Program-made: the position numbers and the translations under genes | The notes under the pieces: generated by a model | Told to the model about the DNA's origin: nothing | Databases searched by the model: none | The model's input: only the letters and a program-made list of their open reading frames with translations | Assembly (NCBI GenBank): GCA_019416685.1 | Contig: DXWV01000100.1 | Span: 1 to 63,602 of the forward strand | DNA: 63,602 bases | DNA from: Bacteroides sp. | GTDB lineage: Bacteria; Bacteroidota; Bacteroidia; Bacteroidales; Bacteroidaceae | Reading direction: 5' to 3' | In this document: in pieces, positions 27,712 through 36,400 of the stretch | Numbering within the stretch: the stretch's first letter is position 1 | Layout of the letters: every line of letters begins with the position of its first letter

Positions 27712-28890
27712 ATGTACAAAGTATATCTCAAACCCGGTAAAGAAGAATCACTAAAACGTTTTCATCCCTGGATATTTTCAGGTGCCATCGCCCGTTTCGA
27801 CGGTGAACCAGAAGAGGGTGAAGTTGTGGAAGTATATACCTCCAAAAACGAATTCATTGCCGAAGGACACTTCCAGATAGGTAGCATTGCCATACGTGTA
27901 CTCTCCTTCAAACAAGAACCGATCAATCACGATTTTTGGAAACGCAAACTGGAGATAGCTTATGACATGCGCCGTAGTATCGGTATTGCCACCAATCCTA
28001 CCAATGACACCTATCGTCTGGTACATGGCGAAGGTGACAATCTGCCTGGTCTGGTCATTGATATATATGCAAAAACAGCTGTCATGCAGGCACATTCTGC
28101 CGGTATGCACGTTGATCGTATGGCTATCGCCGAAGCCCTGTCTGAAGTTATGAAAGATAAAATAGAAAACATCTATTATAAATCGGAAACTACCCTCCCT
28201 TTCAAAGCCGATCTTTTTCCGGAAAATGGATTCCTGAAAGGAGGAAGCAGTGATAACATAGCTCGCGAATATGGACTGAAATTCCATGTAGACTGGCTGA
28301 AAGGACAAAAAACAGGTTTTTTTGTGGACCAACGCGAAAACCGCGCTCTGCTGGAACGTTACTCAAAAGACCGTTCTGTGCTGAATATGTTCTGTTACAC
28401 AGGGGGATTCTCTTTTTATGCGATGCGTGGTGGTGCCAAACAAGTTCATTCGGTAGACAGCTCTGCCAAAGCAATAGACCTCACCAACAAGAATGTAGAA
28501 TTAAATTTCCCCGGAGATCCACGCCATGAAGCTTACGCAGAAGATGCTTTCAAATACCTCGACCGCATGGGCGATCAGTATGATCTGATCATCCTCGATC
28601 CTCCTGCTTTTGCCAAACATAAAGATGCATTGCGCAATGCTCTGCAAGGATACCGTAAACTGAACGCCAAAGCTTTCGAGAAAATCAAACCGGGTGGTAT
28701 CCTATTTACATTCTCTTGTTCGCAGGTAGTGACAAAGGATAATTTCCGTACGGCTGTATTTACTGCCGCTGCCATGTCAGGACGTAGCGTTCGCATTTTA
28801 CATCAATTAACCCAACCTGCAGATCATCCGGTAAACATCTACCATCCGGAAGGAGAATACCTCAAAGGATTAGTTTTGTATGTAGAATAA
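27712..28890 (+). CDS. Class I SAM-dependent rRNA methyltransferase, RlmI-like
   Basis: This 392-residue protein has an N-terminal PUA RNA-binding domain (about 1-75; KRFHPWIFSGAI) and a Rossmann methyltransferase domain. SAM-binding VLNMFCYTGGFSFYA is followed by the catalytic LDPPAFAK and a SCSQVV segment with the conserved cysteine. It fits RlmI, which makes 5-methylcytosine in 23S rRNA (position 1962 in E. coli). A short duplicated sequence (AAATTGTAAATC) fills the 37-base gap to the exonuclease gene. Confidence 0.93.
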   Translation: MYKVYLKPGKEESLKRFHPWIFSGAIARFDGEPEEGEVVEVYTSKNEFIAEGHFQIGSIAIRVLSFKQEPINHDFWKRKLEIAYDMRRSIGIATNPTNDTYRLVHGEGDNLPGLVIDIYAKTAVMQAHSAGMHVDRMAIAEALSEVMKDKIENIYYKSETTLPFKADLFPENGFLKGGSSDNIAREYGLKFHVDWLKGQKTGFFVDQRENRALLERYSKDRSVLNMFCYTGGFSFYAMRGGAKQVHSVDSSAKAIDLTNKNVELNFPGDPRHEAYAEDAFKYLDRMGDQYDLIILDPPAFAKHKDALRNALQGYRKLNAKAFEKIKPGGILFTFSCSQVVTKDNFRTAVFTAAAMSGRSVRILHQLTQPADHPVNIYHPEGEYLKGLVLYVE

Positions 28891-28987
28891 TTTGTCTATA
28901 ACATAATAAGAGAGTGACAAAAGCCAAATAACGTTAATTAATAGTAGTTCTATAGCAAATCATTATGTTTTATAACATAAAACCCTT

Positions 28988-29070
28988 TATCTTTGCACTG
29001 TGTTTTTCATGGTATTAGATTTAAGGTTAATAAAGATTGGCTGTCTGGGATAGATAGCCTTCTTTTTTTA
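28988..29070 (+). ncRNA. Candidate small RNA with its own promoter and terminator
   Basis: TATCTTTG (28988-28995) is a perfect -7 box with a T-run about 17 bases upstream. A terminator follows: GGCTGTCT (29039-29046) pairs with AGATAGCC (29052-29059) around GGGAT, then TTCTTTTTTT. The implied transcript of about 70 nt starts near 29002 and has no good ORF. From memory, closely similar leader-like sequences recur in Bacteroides genomes, but I cannot assign a family. The rest of 28891-29477 is AT-rich with no supported gene. Confidence 0.6.
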
Positions 29071-29354
29071 TACCATACACAAAAACAATACAACAACTAC
29101 CGATCAAATATCAAGTAATTTTAGTCCAAACAAGTTTCTGATATTAATCCAAAAGAATAACTTTTCTTACACAAGTGGATATGTAGTGCAAAATAAACCT
29201 ACTTCGCGGCATACTACAACAAACTTCCTTCAAACAAACACATCTATCAGTCTTAATTGGTCAAGAAAACACTAAAACAAGTTCTTTGTACAAATAAAAA
29301 TTGAATACGGTAAAAAATATAATACAATAATGATTGTTTCTTAAATATTTTTTA

Positions 29355-29362
29355 TATTTTTG
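29355..29362 (+). promoter_or_regulatory. -7 box upstream of the transglutaminase-like gene
   Basis: TATTTTTG matches TAnnTTTG. Transcription from here would give a leader of about 110 nt before the ATG at 29478. Because the area is very AT-rich, a chance match is possible. Confidence 0.4.
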
Positions 29363-29477
29363 TTATTAACATGCACTTCATTAGGAAATATACCCTTTTT
29401 GAAATAATACGGCAAGGTTTATTTATTTGTGATAAGTAGACTTAGAAATTGACTATAATTACATAAACATTAGAGTA

Positions 29478-30566
29478 ATGAAAAGATTAATTTATATATT
29501 GCCTTTTATTATGTTTTTGCAATTAAATGCACAAACATTCAGTTCTGGCCAGAAATGGGCAGATTTTCATACCAACAGAAATGCTTTATCTCATCCCGTA
29601 CCTGCCAATATCCAGAAACATTTCGACATTGCCATAAATGAAATAAACCAGATGTTGAAAGGAGAAGAACCTTTAAGTTTTAAAAAAGCGGTTTTTCTTG
29701 TAGAGAATGCTTATTATGAAGGGAAAATGAGTTGGGAGGATTATAACAATGAAATATTGAGAATAAAACCCATACTTAATAAAATGATAGACAACCGCAA
29801 TTTAAGACAGTATAAAACTGCCGGAAATTGGGCGGTATTTACTTATATGTCTGACAGTATCCCAGAAAATAACTTCAAACCATATCAATATGATTTTGAG
29901 AATTTCATGAGTGACTCAGATCTGGAAAGTTCTTTAGTTTCACGCCTTTTAAAAACAAAAAGAGGCAATTGCAGGTCATTACCTTTTCTTTATAAGATTT
30001 TAGCCAATGAAGTCAATGTAGAGGCATTTATAGCAATTGCCCCCATGCACTGCTATGTAAAACACAGGGATGAAAAAGGAAATTGGTGGAATTTGGAAAT
30101 GACAACCGGAACTTTTTCACGATCAAGTTTTATTATGGAAACCTTCAATGTTTCCGAAATTGCTATAGAAAATGGTTTGTTTATGAAATCGTTGTCAGAT
30201 ATTGAGTCTGTTGCATATTGCATATGTGACCTATTAAACTATTATGAATATAAGACAGGAAGATATTCAGATGATTTTATCAGGAAGTGTTACAGCATTG
30301 GTTTACAGTACTATCCCAATAGCCAACTGCAAACTAACAAAGGAAACGATTTAAAATTCCGATTAGACAGTAAAATAACCGACATGGGATTGAAAGGATA
30401 TAGGGACATTATTAGTTATCCGGAACTTATGAAAGAATTTGAAGTAATGGATTCCACTTTCAAATATCTTACGAAAATCGGCTATTCTACAATAAAACCT
30501 GAGGATTATGAAAAGATGGTCAATGATATAAAAGCTAAGCAGACGAAATTAAATACAGAGAAGTAA
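29478..30566 (+). CDS. Secreted transglutaminase-like (papain-fold) protein
   Basis: This 362-residue protein has a signal peptide (about 1-18, ending LQLNAQ). A core like the SirB1/transglutaminase fold is visible: KRGNCRSLPFLYK with C165, APMHCYVKH with H191, and WWNLEMTTG with E207 as candidate triad residues. The C-terminal part is helical and ends in a Lys-rich stretch. It may be a protease, an amidase or an inactive relative. It is followed after 18 bases by the miniature RHS toxin gene in the same direction, and may work with it in processing or export. Function is otherwise unknown. Confidence 0.7.
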   Translation: MKRLIYILPFIMFLQLNAQTFSSGQKWADFHTNRNALSHPVPANIQKHFDIAINEINQMLKGEEPLSFKKAVFLVENAYYEGKMSWEDYNNEILRIKPILNKMIDNRNLRQYKTAGNWAVFTYMSDSIPENNFKPYQYDFENFMSDSDLESSLVSRLLKTKRGNCRSLPFLYKILANEVNVEAFIAIAPMHCYVKHRDEKGNWWNLEMTTGTFSRSSFIMETFNVSEIAIENGLFMKSLSDIESVAYCICDLLNYYEYKTGRYSDDFIRKCYSIGLQYYPNSQLQTNKGNDLKFRLDSKITDMGLKGYRDIISYPELMKEFEVMDSTFKYLTKIGYSTIKPEDYEKMVNDIKAKQTKLNTEK

Positions 30567-30584
30567 CATAAATCAGTATACATT

Positions 30585-31595
30585 ATGAAAAGGCTTATCT
30601 TATTTTTGAGTATAGCAACGTTTTTTGCGTTGGGTACTTTGGCACAGACTCCTTATGACAATTTTGCACCGGAACAGAGTGTAAAATCAATGATTGAAAT
30701 GCCCGAAACGCAATTCAAAGTATCAAATGCAGATTCAAGCAGCGAGATTAGTAGTGTTGAGTTTGACAAAAATACTATGTCTTTAAATTTAGTGAATAGT
30801 AATGATAGTGTACTTAAGAAAGTAATACTTAATCCAAATGATAAGAAATTTACTTCAATAGATCCATTTGCTGAAAAAAATTATAATATCAGCCCATATG
30901 CATATTGTAATAATAATCCGGTCAATTATATTGATCCCGATGGTAGAGATTGGTATCGCCATAATGAAACTGGAAATTATTATTGGCAAGAAGGGCATGA
31001 TCAATTGGAAGGTTACACAAACGTTGGACATTCAGTTTCTATTCAATTAAGTGAAAACTCGTACTTGAATGCGTATCAAAATGCAGGCATAATGTCTAAT
31101 CAAGCAGAAAATGCTTTTGATAGAATATACTCCAGTACTAAACTACAAAACCAGTTTTTAGGTAAAAATAGTCCATTATCCGAAAACTCTAAGTCTGAAT
31201 TGATGAATGCTATAAACAATCGTTTCTTAAATAACGAAATAGGTCGCCCGGTAGGAGAAGCCCTTGTTATGGTAGCAGCTAGTGAGCTAGGTGGTGCGTT
31301 AGCAGGCAAAGCTCTTTCTTGGGGCATAGGAAAGCTCGCAAGCAAAGCAACTATTCAGTTTGGAGGTAATGCAAATCAAGTCTACCATACCTATCGTCAT
31401 ATTGATCAATTAGGTTTAGACAGAAATATTGTTAAACAAGCTGTCCAAAGAGATGCTGCAAAAAAAATCGGACAAGTAATACCAGGAAAGCACTTAAATT
31501 CAGTGATTAAGGTTGAAGGTCGTACATTACAATATACCATATATAAATTGCCTAATGGGACTTATAATATTGGAAGAATACATGAAGTCAAATAA
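30585..31595 (+). CDS. Miniature secreted RHS-type polymorphic toxin
   Basis: This 336-residue protein has a signal peptide (1-20, ending LGTLAQ) and a short unrecognised N-terminal part. The RHS-core terminal signature follows (residues 90-121: SIDPFAEK, NISPYAYCNNNPVNYIDPDGR), then a variable region with a Gly/Ala-rich hydrophobic stretch (about 225-255). The C-terminal tip (264-336) contains HTYRHIDQLGLDR and YKLPNGTYNIGRIHE. RHS proteins normally exceed 1000 residues and form a cocoon around the toxin; nearly all of that is missing here. The tip resembles small nuclease-type modules at the ends of RHS and filamentous toxins, possibly BECR-fold RNases; that is a guess. The downstream gene overlaps by 14 bases and fits an immunity protein. 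Confidence 0.75.
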   Translation: MKRLILFLSIATFFALGTLAQTPYDNFAPEQSVKSMIEMPETQFKVSNADSSSEISSVEFDKNTMSLNLVNSNDSVLKKVILNPNDKKFTSIDPFAEKNYNISPYAYCNNNPVNYIDPDGRDWYRHNETGNYYWQEGHDQLEGYTNVGHSVSIQLSENSYLNAYQNAGIMSNQAENAFDRIYSSTKLQNQFLGKNSPLSENSKSELMNAINNRFLNNEIGRPVGEALVMVAASELGGALAGKALSWGIGKLASKATIQFGGNANQVYHTYRHIDQLGLDRNIVKQAVQRDAAKKIGQVIPGKHLNSVIKVEGRTLQYTIYKLPNGTYNIGRIHEVK

Positions 31596-31944
31596 TATCA
31601 GAAAATTAAATATAGAAGAAGAAATTCTTTTAGAAGAATTAGTACATCGATCAATTAAAGTTATTTCTCCCGATTGGAAGAATGGTTTATTAGTGGCCTC
31701 TTTAGAAGACGGAGGAATGGGAAGTTTGGCTTTATTCCCTTGTGATACACTCAACAAAGTACGCCGTTTTGGTTCACAAGTTAGTGAATGCCAATTTAGG
31801 GATACCGATGGAGTATTGGTCGTAGCTTCATTATATTTAGATGAGGATGACAAACTTTACGAATTGGATATGTGGAAGGTTGATTTTAGCAAATTAATAA
31901 ATATTCCTACTCATTTTGAGAATGTAGAATATTCAAATAAATAA
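31582..31944 (+). CDS. Probable immunity protein for the RHS toxin
   Basis: This 120-residue cytoplasmic protein starts MKSNNIRKLNIEEEILLEEL and has no signal peptide. The ATG at 31582 lies inside the last 14 bases of the toxin gene, in another frame. The frame continues 23 codons upstream, but the overlap start gives the usual compact toxin-immunity layout. The sequence is acidic, with W39 and an EDGGMGSL motif, resembling small immunity-like DUFs next to polymorphic toxins. The function is inferred from position. Confidence 0.7.
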   Translation: MKSNNIRKLNIEEEILLEELVHRSIKVISPDWKNGLLVASLEDGGMGSLALFPCDTLNKVRRFGSQVSECQFRDTDGVLVVASLYLDEDDKLYELDMWKVDFSKLINIPTHFENVEYSNK

Positions 31945-31952
31945 TCAGAGTA

Positions 31953-32188
31953 AGAGTCTATTTGTATTGAGGCAAGCGTAACAAGGCATCTAATAGAACA
32001 CACTCAATCATTGTTGATAGTAATCATATTACTATCACTAAGACGGGGACAAGCGAATCAACACGTTGATGTAATTCGGACAGAAAACTTAATTTTGCGT
32101 GTTATGGGAATTGGCTATATTAATAACGGTAGTAATCATGGACCAAAAGTTATTATTCCGAATCCATCTATTCTGCCGGGGTTTAAAT
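31953..32188 (+). pseudogene. Start-less open frame of about 78 codons
   Basis: After the immunity gene an uninterrupted frame runs to a TAA at 32186-32188. It has no start codon near its beginning and its end reads IGYINNGSNHGPKVIIPNP. It may be the 3' remnant of another toxin tip or immunity gene displaced by recombination. No homologue is recognised. Confidence 0.3.
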
Positions 32189-32199
32189 AAAATCACAAT

Positions 32200-32685
32200 A
32201 TGAAGTTACTTTTAAACGCTATATTTATATATTTAATAGTTTCAATCAGGTCGTTTGGGTTAGCTAATGCCCAGACTATTAATATTTATGATGAATATAA
32301 GGCTGGTAGGAGAATTATTAAAGAAATTATCACCGATAATAACTTGGAAAAGACTTTAACCGGTTATACTTATGGCGGTTATTTTATCGGCCAGTCTCTT
32401 TTTCTCATTATCAAAGAAGGAGATTCTTTTTTTGAAGTATATCAAGGAGAAAAAGACAAAGGAATCCTAAATACCTATAAATTTGATTTGGAAGACAAGC
32501 GGTTAAGTTCTTTATTTGCATGGACAAAACAAGATAAAGTAACATATAATATTCAATCCGCCGAATACTTCGCTATTTATTACTACTTTGTATTATATGA
32601 TAAAAGCCATAATGAGAAGATAGCCTTCTTTTTATATACCTATCCTCTCCTAAATTTGGCTAATACCATATTCCTGAACATTTAA
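32200..32685 (+). CDS. Small exported protein of unknown function
   Basis: This 161-residue protein has a signal peptide (about 1-25, ending GLANAQ) and a mature part rich in Tyr, Phe and Ile. I recognise no family. It lies 12 bases past the start-less frame, so it may belong to the toxin neighbourhood, perhaps as a second immunity or accessory protein. The gap after it (32686-33128) contains only AT-rich DNA and no supported gene. Confidence 0.55.
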   Translation: MKLLLNAIFIYLIVSIRSFGLANAQTINIYDEYKAGRRIIKEIITDNNLEKTLTGYTYGGYFIGQSLFLIIKEGDSFFEVYQGEKDKGILNTYKFDLEDKRLSSLFAWTKQDKVTYNIQSAEYFAIYYYFVLYDKSHNEKIAFFLYTYPLLNLANTIFLNI

Positions 32686-33128
32686 TTCATACACATTTCT
32701 ATACTTTAAACTCTTATAAATTTCATTCCGAATGGCTTTTAATTTAACATTAAAATTCTGTAGCCACATTTATTTATCTCTCACCAAGAAGTCTAATATT
32801 CCTTATACGGTAAAAAAACGCCCACAATGTTATTAAATCATAAAAACGATCATTTTACAAAAAATAATCTAACATAAATACATATAATTAAATTGTTTTT
32901 TTTACTTTTACATCAACTTAAACAACCATCGCAACGTCAAGTAATCTAACAAATCACAAATGTACAACCATTAATGAAAGAAGAAGTCAAGAGTTTGCTA
33001 CAGTATTGGTACATGTAGAACACAAATTAGGCCCATCTTTATATATGGTACAAAAACAAACAAAAAGCATTTAAATAATAAACTATAAGTTTATTAATAA
33101 TTTACCAAAAAACTAATATTTAAAAAAG

Positions 33129-33778
33129 ATGAAAACCAACGTTATTTTACTTGCAGTTGCTTTATTTTTCATTACTTCTTGTACACAAAATGAAGATGAG
33201 GATTTAAACAAAGTCATTAAAAATGAATCTGAAACATTAACAGGTTCATTTGAGTTATCTGATGAACCCCAAATTATTAATTTTGGAGGAAAGACTATTA
33301 CATTTGAAACTATAAAAATACTGAAAGTACAGGTGGCAACACAAGAGCTATTGATCCCCCAAATGTTCCAGATGAAAAACCAGGTTTAGATCTAATGGGA
33401 CCTTATTATTCATCCGCGACTCCATTTCAGACCAACACAAAGAACCAAAAATTTGTGATTAATGGCATAGCTGGCATTGCAGCGGGAGTGTACATTGGCG
33501 ATGTCTGGATAACATCAGGTGAAATACAACTACCAAGCGAAGCACTATTTGGCACAGTTAGCGTTCCCAACCCTTCTGGATATAAAGATTGGAGTACTCG
33601 AGAAACGGGTATAATTTGGAATATGTCAACAGTAACTGGAAATATTGTAAAACTTAATTGGTACTTCTACACTATAGTATTAAAATATAACTCAGCAGGT
33701 GCAGCAATGGGGTATACAATTCCTTTGGACGGAGCAAGAGTTAGAGTTCCTTATTACTATTATAAACTTGCTGGTTAA
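33129..33778 (+). pseudogene. Frameshifted lipoprotein gene, paralogue of the one at 34531
   Basis: The first part encodes a lipoprotein start (FFITSCTQNEDED) and LTGSFELSDEP, then leaves frame. The remainder is in another frame and ends YYYYKLAG. The shift falls at a run of five A (33314-33318); one extra A would join the two halves into one reading frame of about 215 residues. The reconstructed protein aligns with the downstream lipoprotein: NPSGYKDWSTRETGIIWN against NPSGYIDYDTQELGINWA, and YNSAGAAMGYTIP against YNIAGAAMGWIIP. It may be a recent pseudogene, a phase-variable gene or a sequencing error. Confidence 0.75.
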
Positions 33779-33785
33779 TATAACT

Positions 33786-33824
33786 GAATAATGCAGAGAA
33801 ATTGTAAACTTCTCTGCATTATTC
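33786..33824 (+). terminator. Terminator after the frameshifted lipoprotein gene
   Basis: GAATAATGCAGAGAA (33786-33800) pairs perfectly with TTCTCTGCATTATTC (33810-33824), a 15-bp stem with a 9-base loop. It lies 7 bases after the stop codon. Confidence 0.75.
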
Positions 33825-33846
33825 AATCACCAGTCTATCATAAATA

Positions 33847-34455
33847 ATGAAAATGAGTACTAAATTTGCTTTTTTATTTATATTACTATTCATTTCTTGT
33901 AAAACATACTCACAATGGAATATAGGTGGAAAAACAGGTATCAATTTGTCAAATGTAGACTTTAAAAATACTGAAAATCCATCTTTTATATTAGGTGTAA
34001 ATAGTGGAATCATTGCAGGTTATCAATTTAGCAACAAAATAGGTTTACAACTTAATATATTATATTCTACCAGAGGCTATAATGCTAAAGAAAGTGTATA
34101 CATACCTGCTGATAATAATATAAAAGATTTAAAAGTTGTATTTCAGTACATTGACATCCCCCTAATCTTTAAATATTCACTTTTCCGAGGTCTTTATTTG
34201 CATATTGGTCCACAATTAGGTTTCCAATTTAACCGCACCGCCTTTTATAATAATGAGAAACAAAATTCAATAATATTTGGAGTAAAACAAAATGTAGATT
34301 TAGGCATGATTATAGGTACTGGGTATTCATTAAAAAATGGTATGTTTATTGAGGGTGAATACTTAATAGGACTGAGAAGTTGTTACAAAAACATCACAGG
34401 GTTTCGTCACAGATCTTGGCAGATTTCTTTAGGATATCTTTATAAATTCAAATAA
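33847..34455 (+). CDS. PorT-like outer-membrane beta-barrel protein
   Basis: This 202-residue exported protein has a signal peptide (about 1-23, ending KTYSQ) and alternating amphipathic beta-strands. WNIGGKTGINLSN and the terminal WQISLGYLYKFK are typical of the small outer-membrane beta-barrel (OMP_b-brl_2/PorT) family of Bacteroidota. An ATG at residue 3 is an alternative start. It stands between two paralogous lipoprotein genes, suggesting a surface complex. No enzymatic role is apparent. Confidence 0.8.
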   Translation: MKMSTKFAFLFILLFISCKTYSQWNIGGKTGINLSNVDFKNTENPSFILGVNSGIIAGYQFSNKIGLQLNILYSTRGYNAKESVYIPADNNIKDLKVVFQYIDIPLIFKYSLFRGLYLHIGPQLGFQFNRTAFYNNEKQNSIIFGVKQNVDLGMIIGTGYSLKNGMFIEGEYLIGLRSCYKNITGFRHRSWQISLGYLYKFK

Positions 34456-34530
34456 TAGAGTTAATGTAAATTCTGTTTGTCAGAAGTTTAAACATTTATT
34501 TTGCTGGTTATTCACCGTAAATTATATACT

Positions 34531-35127
34531 ATGAGGACTATTTATTTAATTACATTGATTTTCGTATTGTTTTCGTCGTGTAGTGATGAAGTAGCGGATG
34601 GGACAAATATACTTATTAATGAGCCATGCTTATCAGGGAGTATTAAAATGTCGGATTTTCCATATTCATTTGAAATAGACGGCAAAAAAATAGTGATAGA
34701 TATACAGGATGACTCTTTGTGCTATAAACAACCAATTACTCGGGGAATTCAAATATTTGGTCCCTTTGATGTTAAGTGTGATTATAAGAAACTATTCACT
34801 AATTATAAAGTCCCTATAGTTCATGAACCGACTGTAGCATCTGGGGTATATCTTTGTGATGTCTACTATTTTTCTAAATCAGTACCTATACCCACTGATG
34901 CCGGAGGTTTAAGAGTTCTATCGCCTAATCCAAGTGGATATATAGATTATGATACACAAGAATTGGGGATTAATTGGGCATGGCAACCTGGAGATAATTC
35001 TTTAACTGTTTATTTCTATACAATGATTGTAAAATATAATATAGCTGGTGCGGCTATGGGATGGATTATTCCTTGTCCGGGAGAAGATGTAACTATAACC
35101 TATTCTTATTTAAGATATATTGAATGA
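34531..35127 (+). CDS. Lipoprotein of unknown function, paralogous to 33129-33778
   Basis: From ATG 34531 the 198-residue product begins MRTIYLITLIFVLFSSC, a lipoprotein signal with lipid-bearing C17. A frame extension to TTG 34501 is not needed. It shares the C-terminal half (VLSPNPSGY, YNIAGAAMGWIIP) with the frameshifted gene upstream. The predicted beta-rich fold is unassigned. With the intervening beta-barrel gene it forms a three-gene unit. Base composition is low in GC, like the rest of this accessory region. Confidence 0.75.
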   Translation: MRTIYLITLIFVLFSSCSDEVADGTNILINEPCLSGSIKMSDFPYSFEIDGKKIVIDIQDDSLCYKQPITRGIQIFGPFDVKCDYKKLFTNYKVPIVHEPTVASGVYLCDVYYFSKSVPIPTDAGGLRVLSPNPSGYIDYDTQELGINWAWQPGDNSLTVYFYTMIVKYNIAGAAMGWIIPCPGEDVTITYSYLRYIE

Positions 35128-35243
35128 CGATTTATATTTTAACCGAACTTAGTTGGGGTATTCAGTAAATATATCTATTTGTATACAATGAAGAGTAAAT
35201 CTATTTTTCAGTAGGCTCTACTCTTTATTAGAGTTTACGTAAA

Positions 35244-36028
35244 TTAGTTTTTGTATACCCATGATCTCATTTTAATCCTCAGATTATGCAAAGCTACACA
35301 TATAGGAAAAATCCGTTCAACGAAATAGTTTGTTCTCAGCCTGCATTCATCTTTGACAATTCTCTTAAATTTAGTACTTCCTATGGCATTTTCCACTTTT
35401 ACCCGAATGCATGTAACTTTTTTGTTGTAGTCTTTCTGTTCTTTGGAAAGCTCCTTTACCTTTCTTTTCTTAACCGGCTGTATGATTGTCACCCCTTCAG
35501 GAGCATATATCCTTGATATCCTGTATCCTGATACAAGGTACAAGGAAAGAATACATTGTATCAGCCGTTTTTTATCATGCGTTTTACCGCAAACAGTCTC
35601 ACTGACAAAGATGATCAATCAGGACTTTGTTATGATAACGACATTCTGTACCGTATGACGTTTCTTCTTTCCGCTGTATTTCTCTCTCTGTTCATCATAG
35701 TCTACCGGATGGGGAATCTCTCTTTCAGTGCCGTCATGAAGCAATACAGGCGGCCTTCCTCTCTGGAAAGCTCTGTCAAACGGGAAGAAAGTTCGGTGTC
35801 TGTTTACACAGGAACAAGTCCCATTGTTTCAAGCCTCAGCCGAAGAATGTGTGTCAGACAGTGGACAAAAATGCTGCAATGCTTCCAGTCCATTCCGAAG
35901 CAGGCGGCATGATACTCCTGCAAAGGATTATTCTTCAGATAAGCAAGGATGAAGAAAAGACGCTCGGAAATATCAGGCAACGGGCTGTTCTTATAAATGC
36001 TATGACTAAAACGACAACGAGTATGAAA
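35244..36028 (-). pseudogene. Degraded IS5-type (DDE_Tnp_4-like) transposase
   Basis: Reading from right to left, an N-terminal part (LPDISERLFFILAYLKNN) runs to a stop at 35804. The next frame gives a GRPPVLLHDGTEREIPHP and YSGKKKRHTVQN block typical of the DDE domain. It is interrupted by a TGA at 35619-35621, and the C-terminal third (ETVCGKTHDKK to VALHNLRIKM) stays open to 35244. At least one frameshift and one stop make it inactive. No clear terminal inverted repeats are seen. It marks the right side of the accessory region. Confidence 0.8.
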
Positions 36029-36039
36029 CTATAACAATT

Positions 36040-36160
36040 AACTATCAAATTATGAATTACCCCGATTATATTTTGGGGATGTTAATTCTTTAAACGGAAG
36101 ATATCGTACTCAATGGAAAGAATTGTTATTGACAAACATAGTATGTACTATAAAAGATTG
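36040..36160 (+). pseudogene. Short open remnant between the transposase and the nucleoside transporter
   Basis: A start-less frame of about 40 codons includes YFGDVNSLNGRYRTQWKEL and ends with TGA. It looks coding in composition but has no start or recognisable family. It is probably the end of a gene truncated when the IS element arrived. The rest of 36035-36400 holds the promoter for the next gene. Confidence 0.25.
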
Positions 36161-36316
36161 ATCCTAACTTTTCACACAAACAAATACAGAGAATCAAACA
36201 ACTAAAAAAATAAAATTGCATATCTAAATTATAATCAGACTTCTTTCTCTTCTCAAATTTCCCTATACAAAGGGCTCTTTTCTCCACTCTTTTGGTACAC
36301 AATCGGCGAAAAACAT

Positions 36317-36324
36317 TATATTTG
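36317..36324 (+). promoter_or_regulatory. -7 box of the nucleoside transporter operon
   Basis: TATATTTG matches TAnnTTTG. A leader of about 70 nt follows, containing repeated GTTACAA/GTAAT-like words before the ATG at 36401. Confidence 0.6.
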
Positions 36325-36400
36325 CAGCTATTATAAAATAGCGACAAGTTACAATTCGTAATAACTTGTAGCCTGTAACCCGTAATTAAATAAAAATAAT

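Noticed and set aside
33310..33322. Programmed ribosomal frameshift
   Set aside because: The site has no proper slippery heptamer and only five A, so mutation or sequence error is simpler.
33395..33778. Independent 127-residue gene
   Set aside because: It lacks a signal peptide and continues the upstream lipoprotein after one base shift, as the paralogue shows.
35443..35912. Plus-strand ORFs in the transposase region
   Set aside because: They are shadows of the degraded minus-strand transposase, whose motifs are recognisable.
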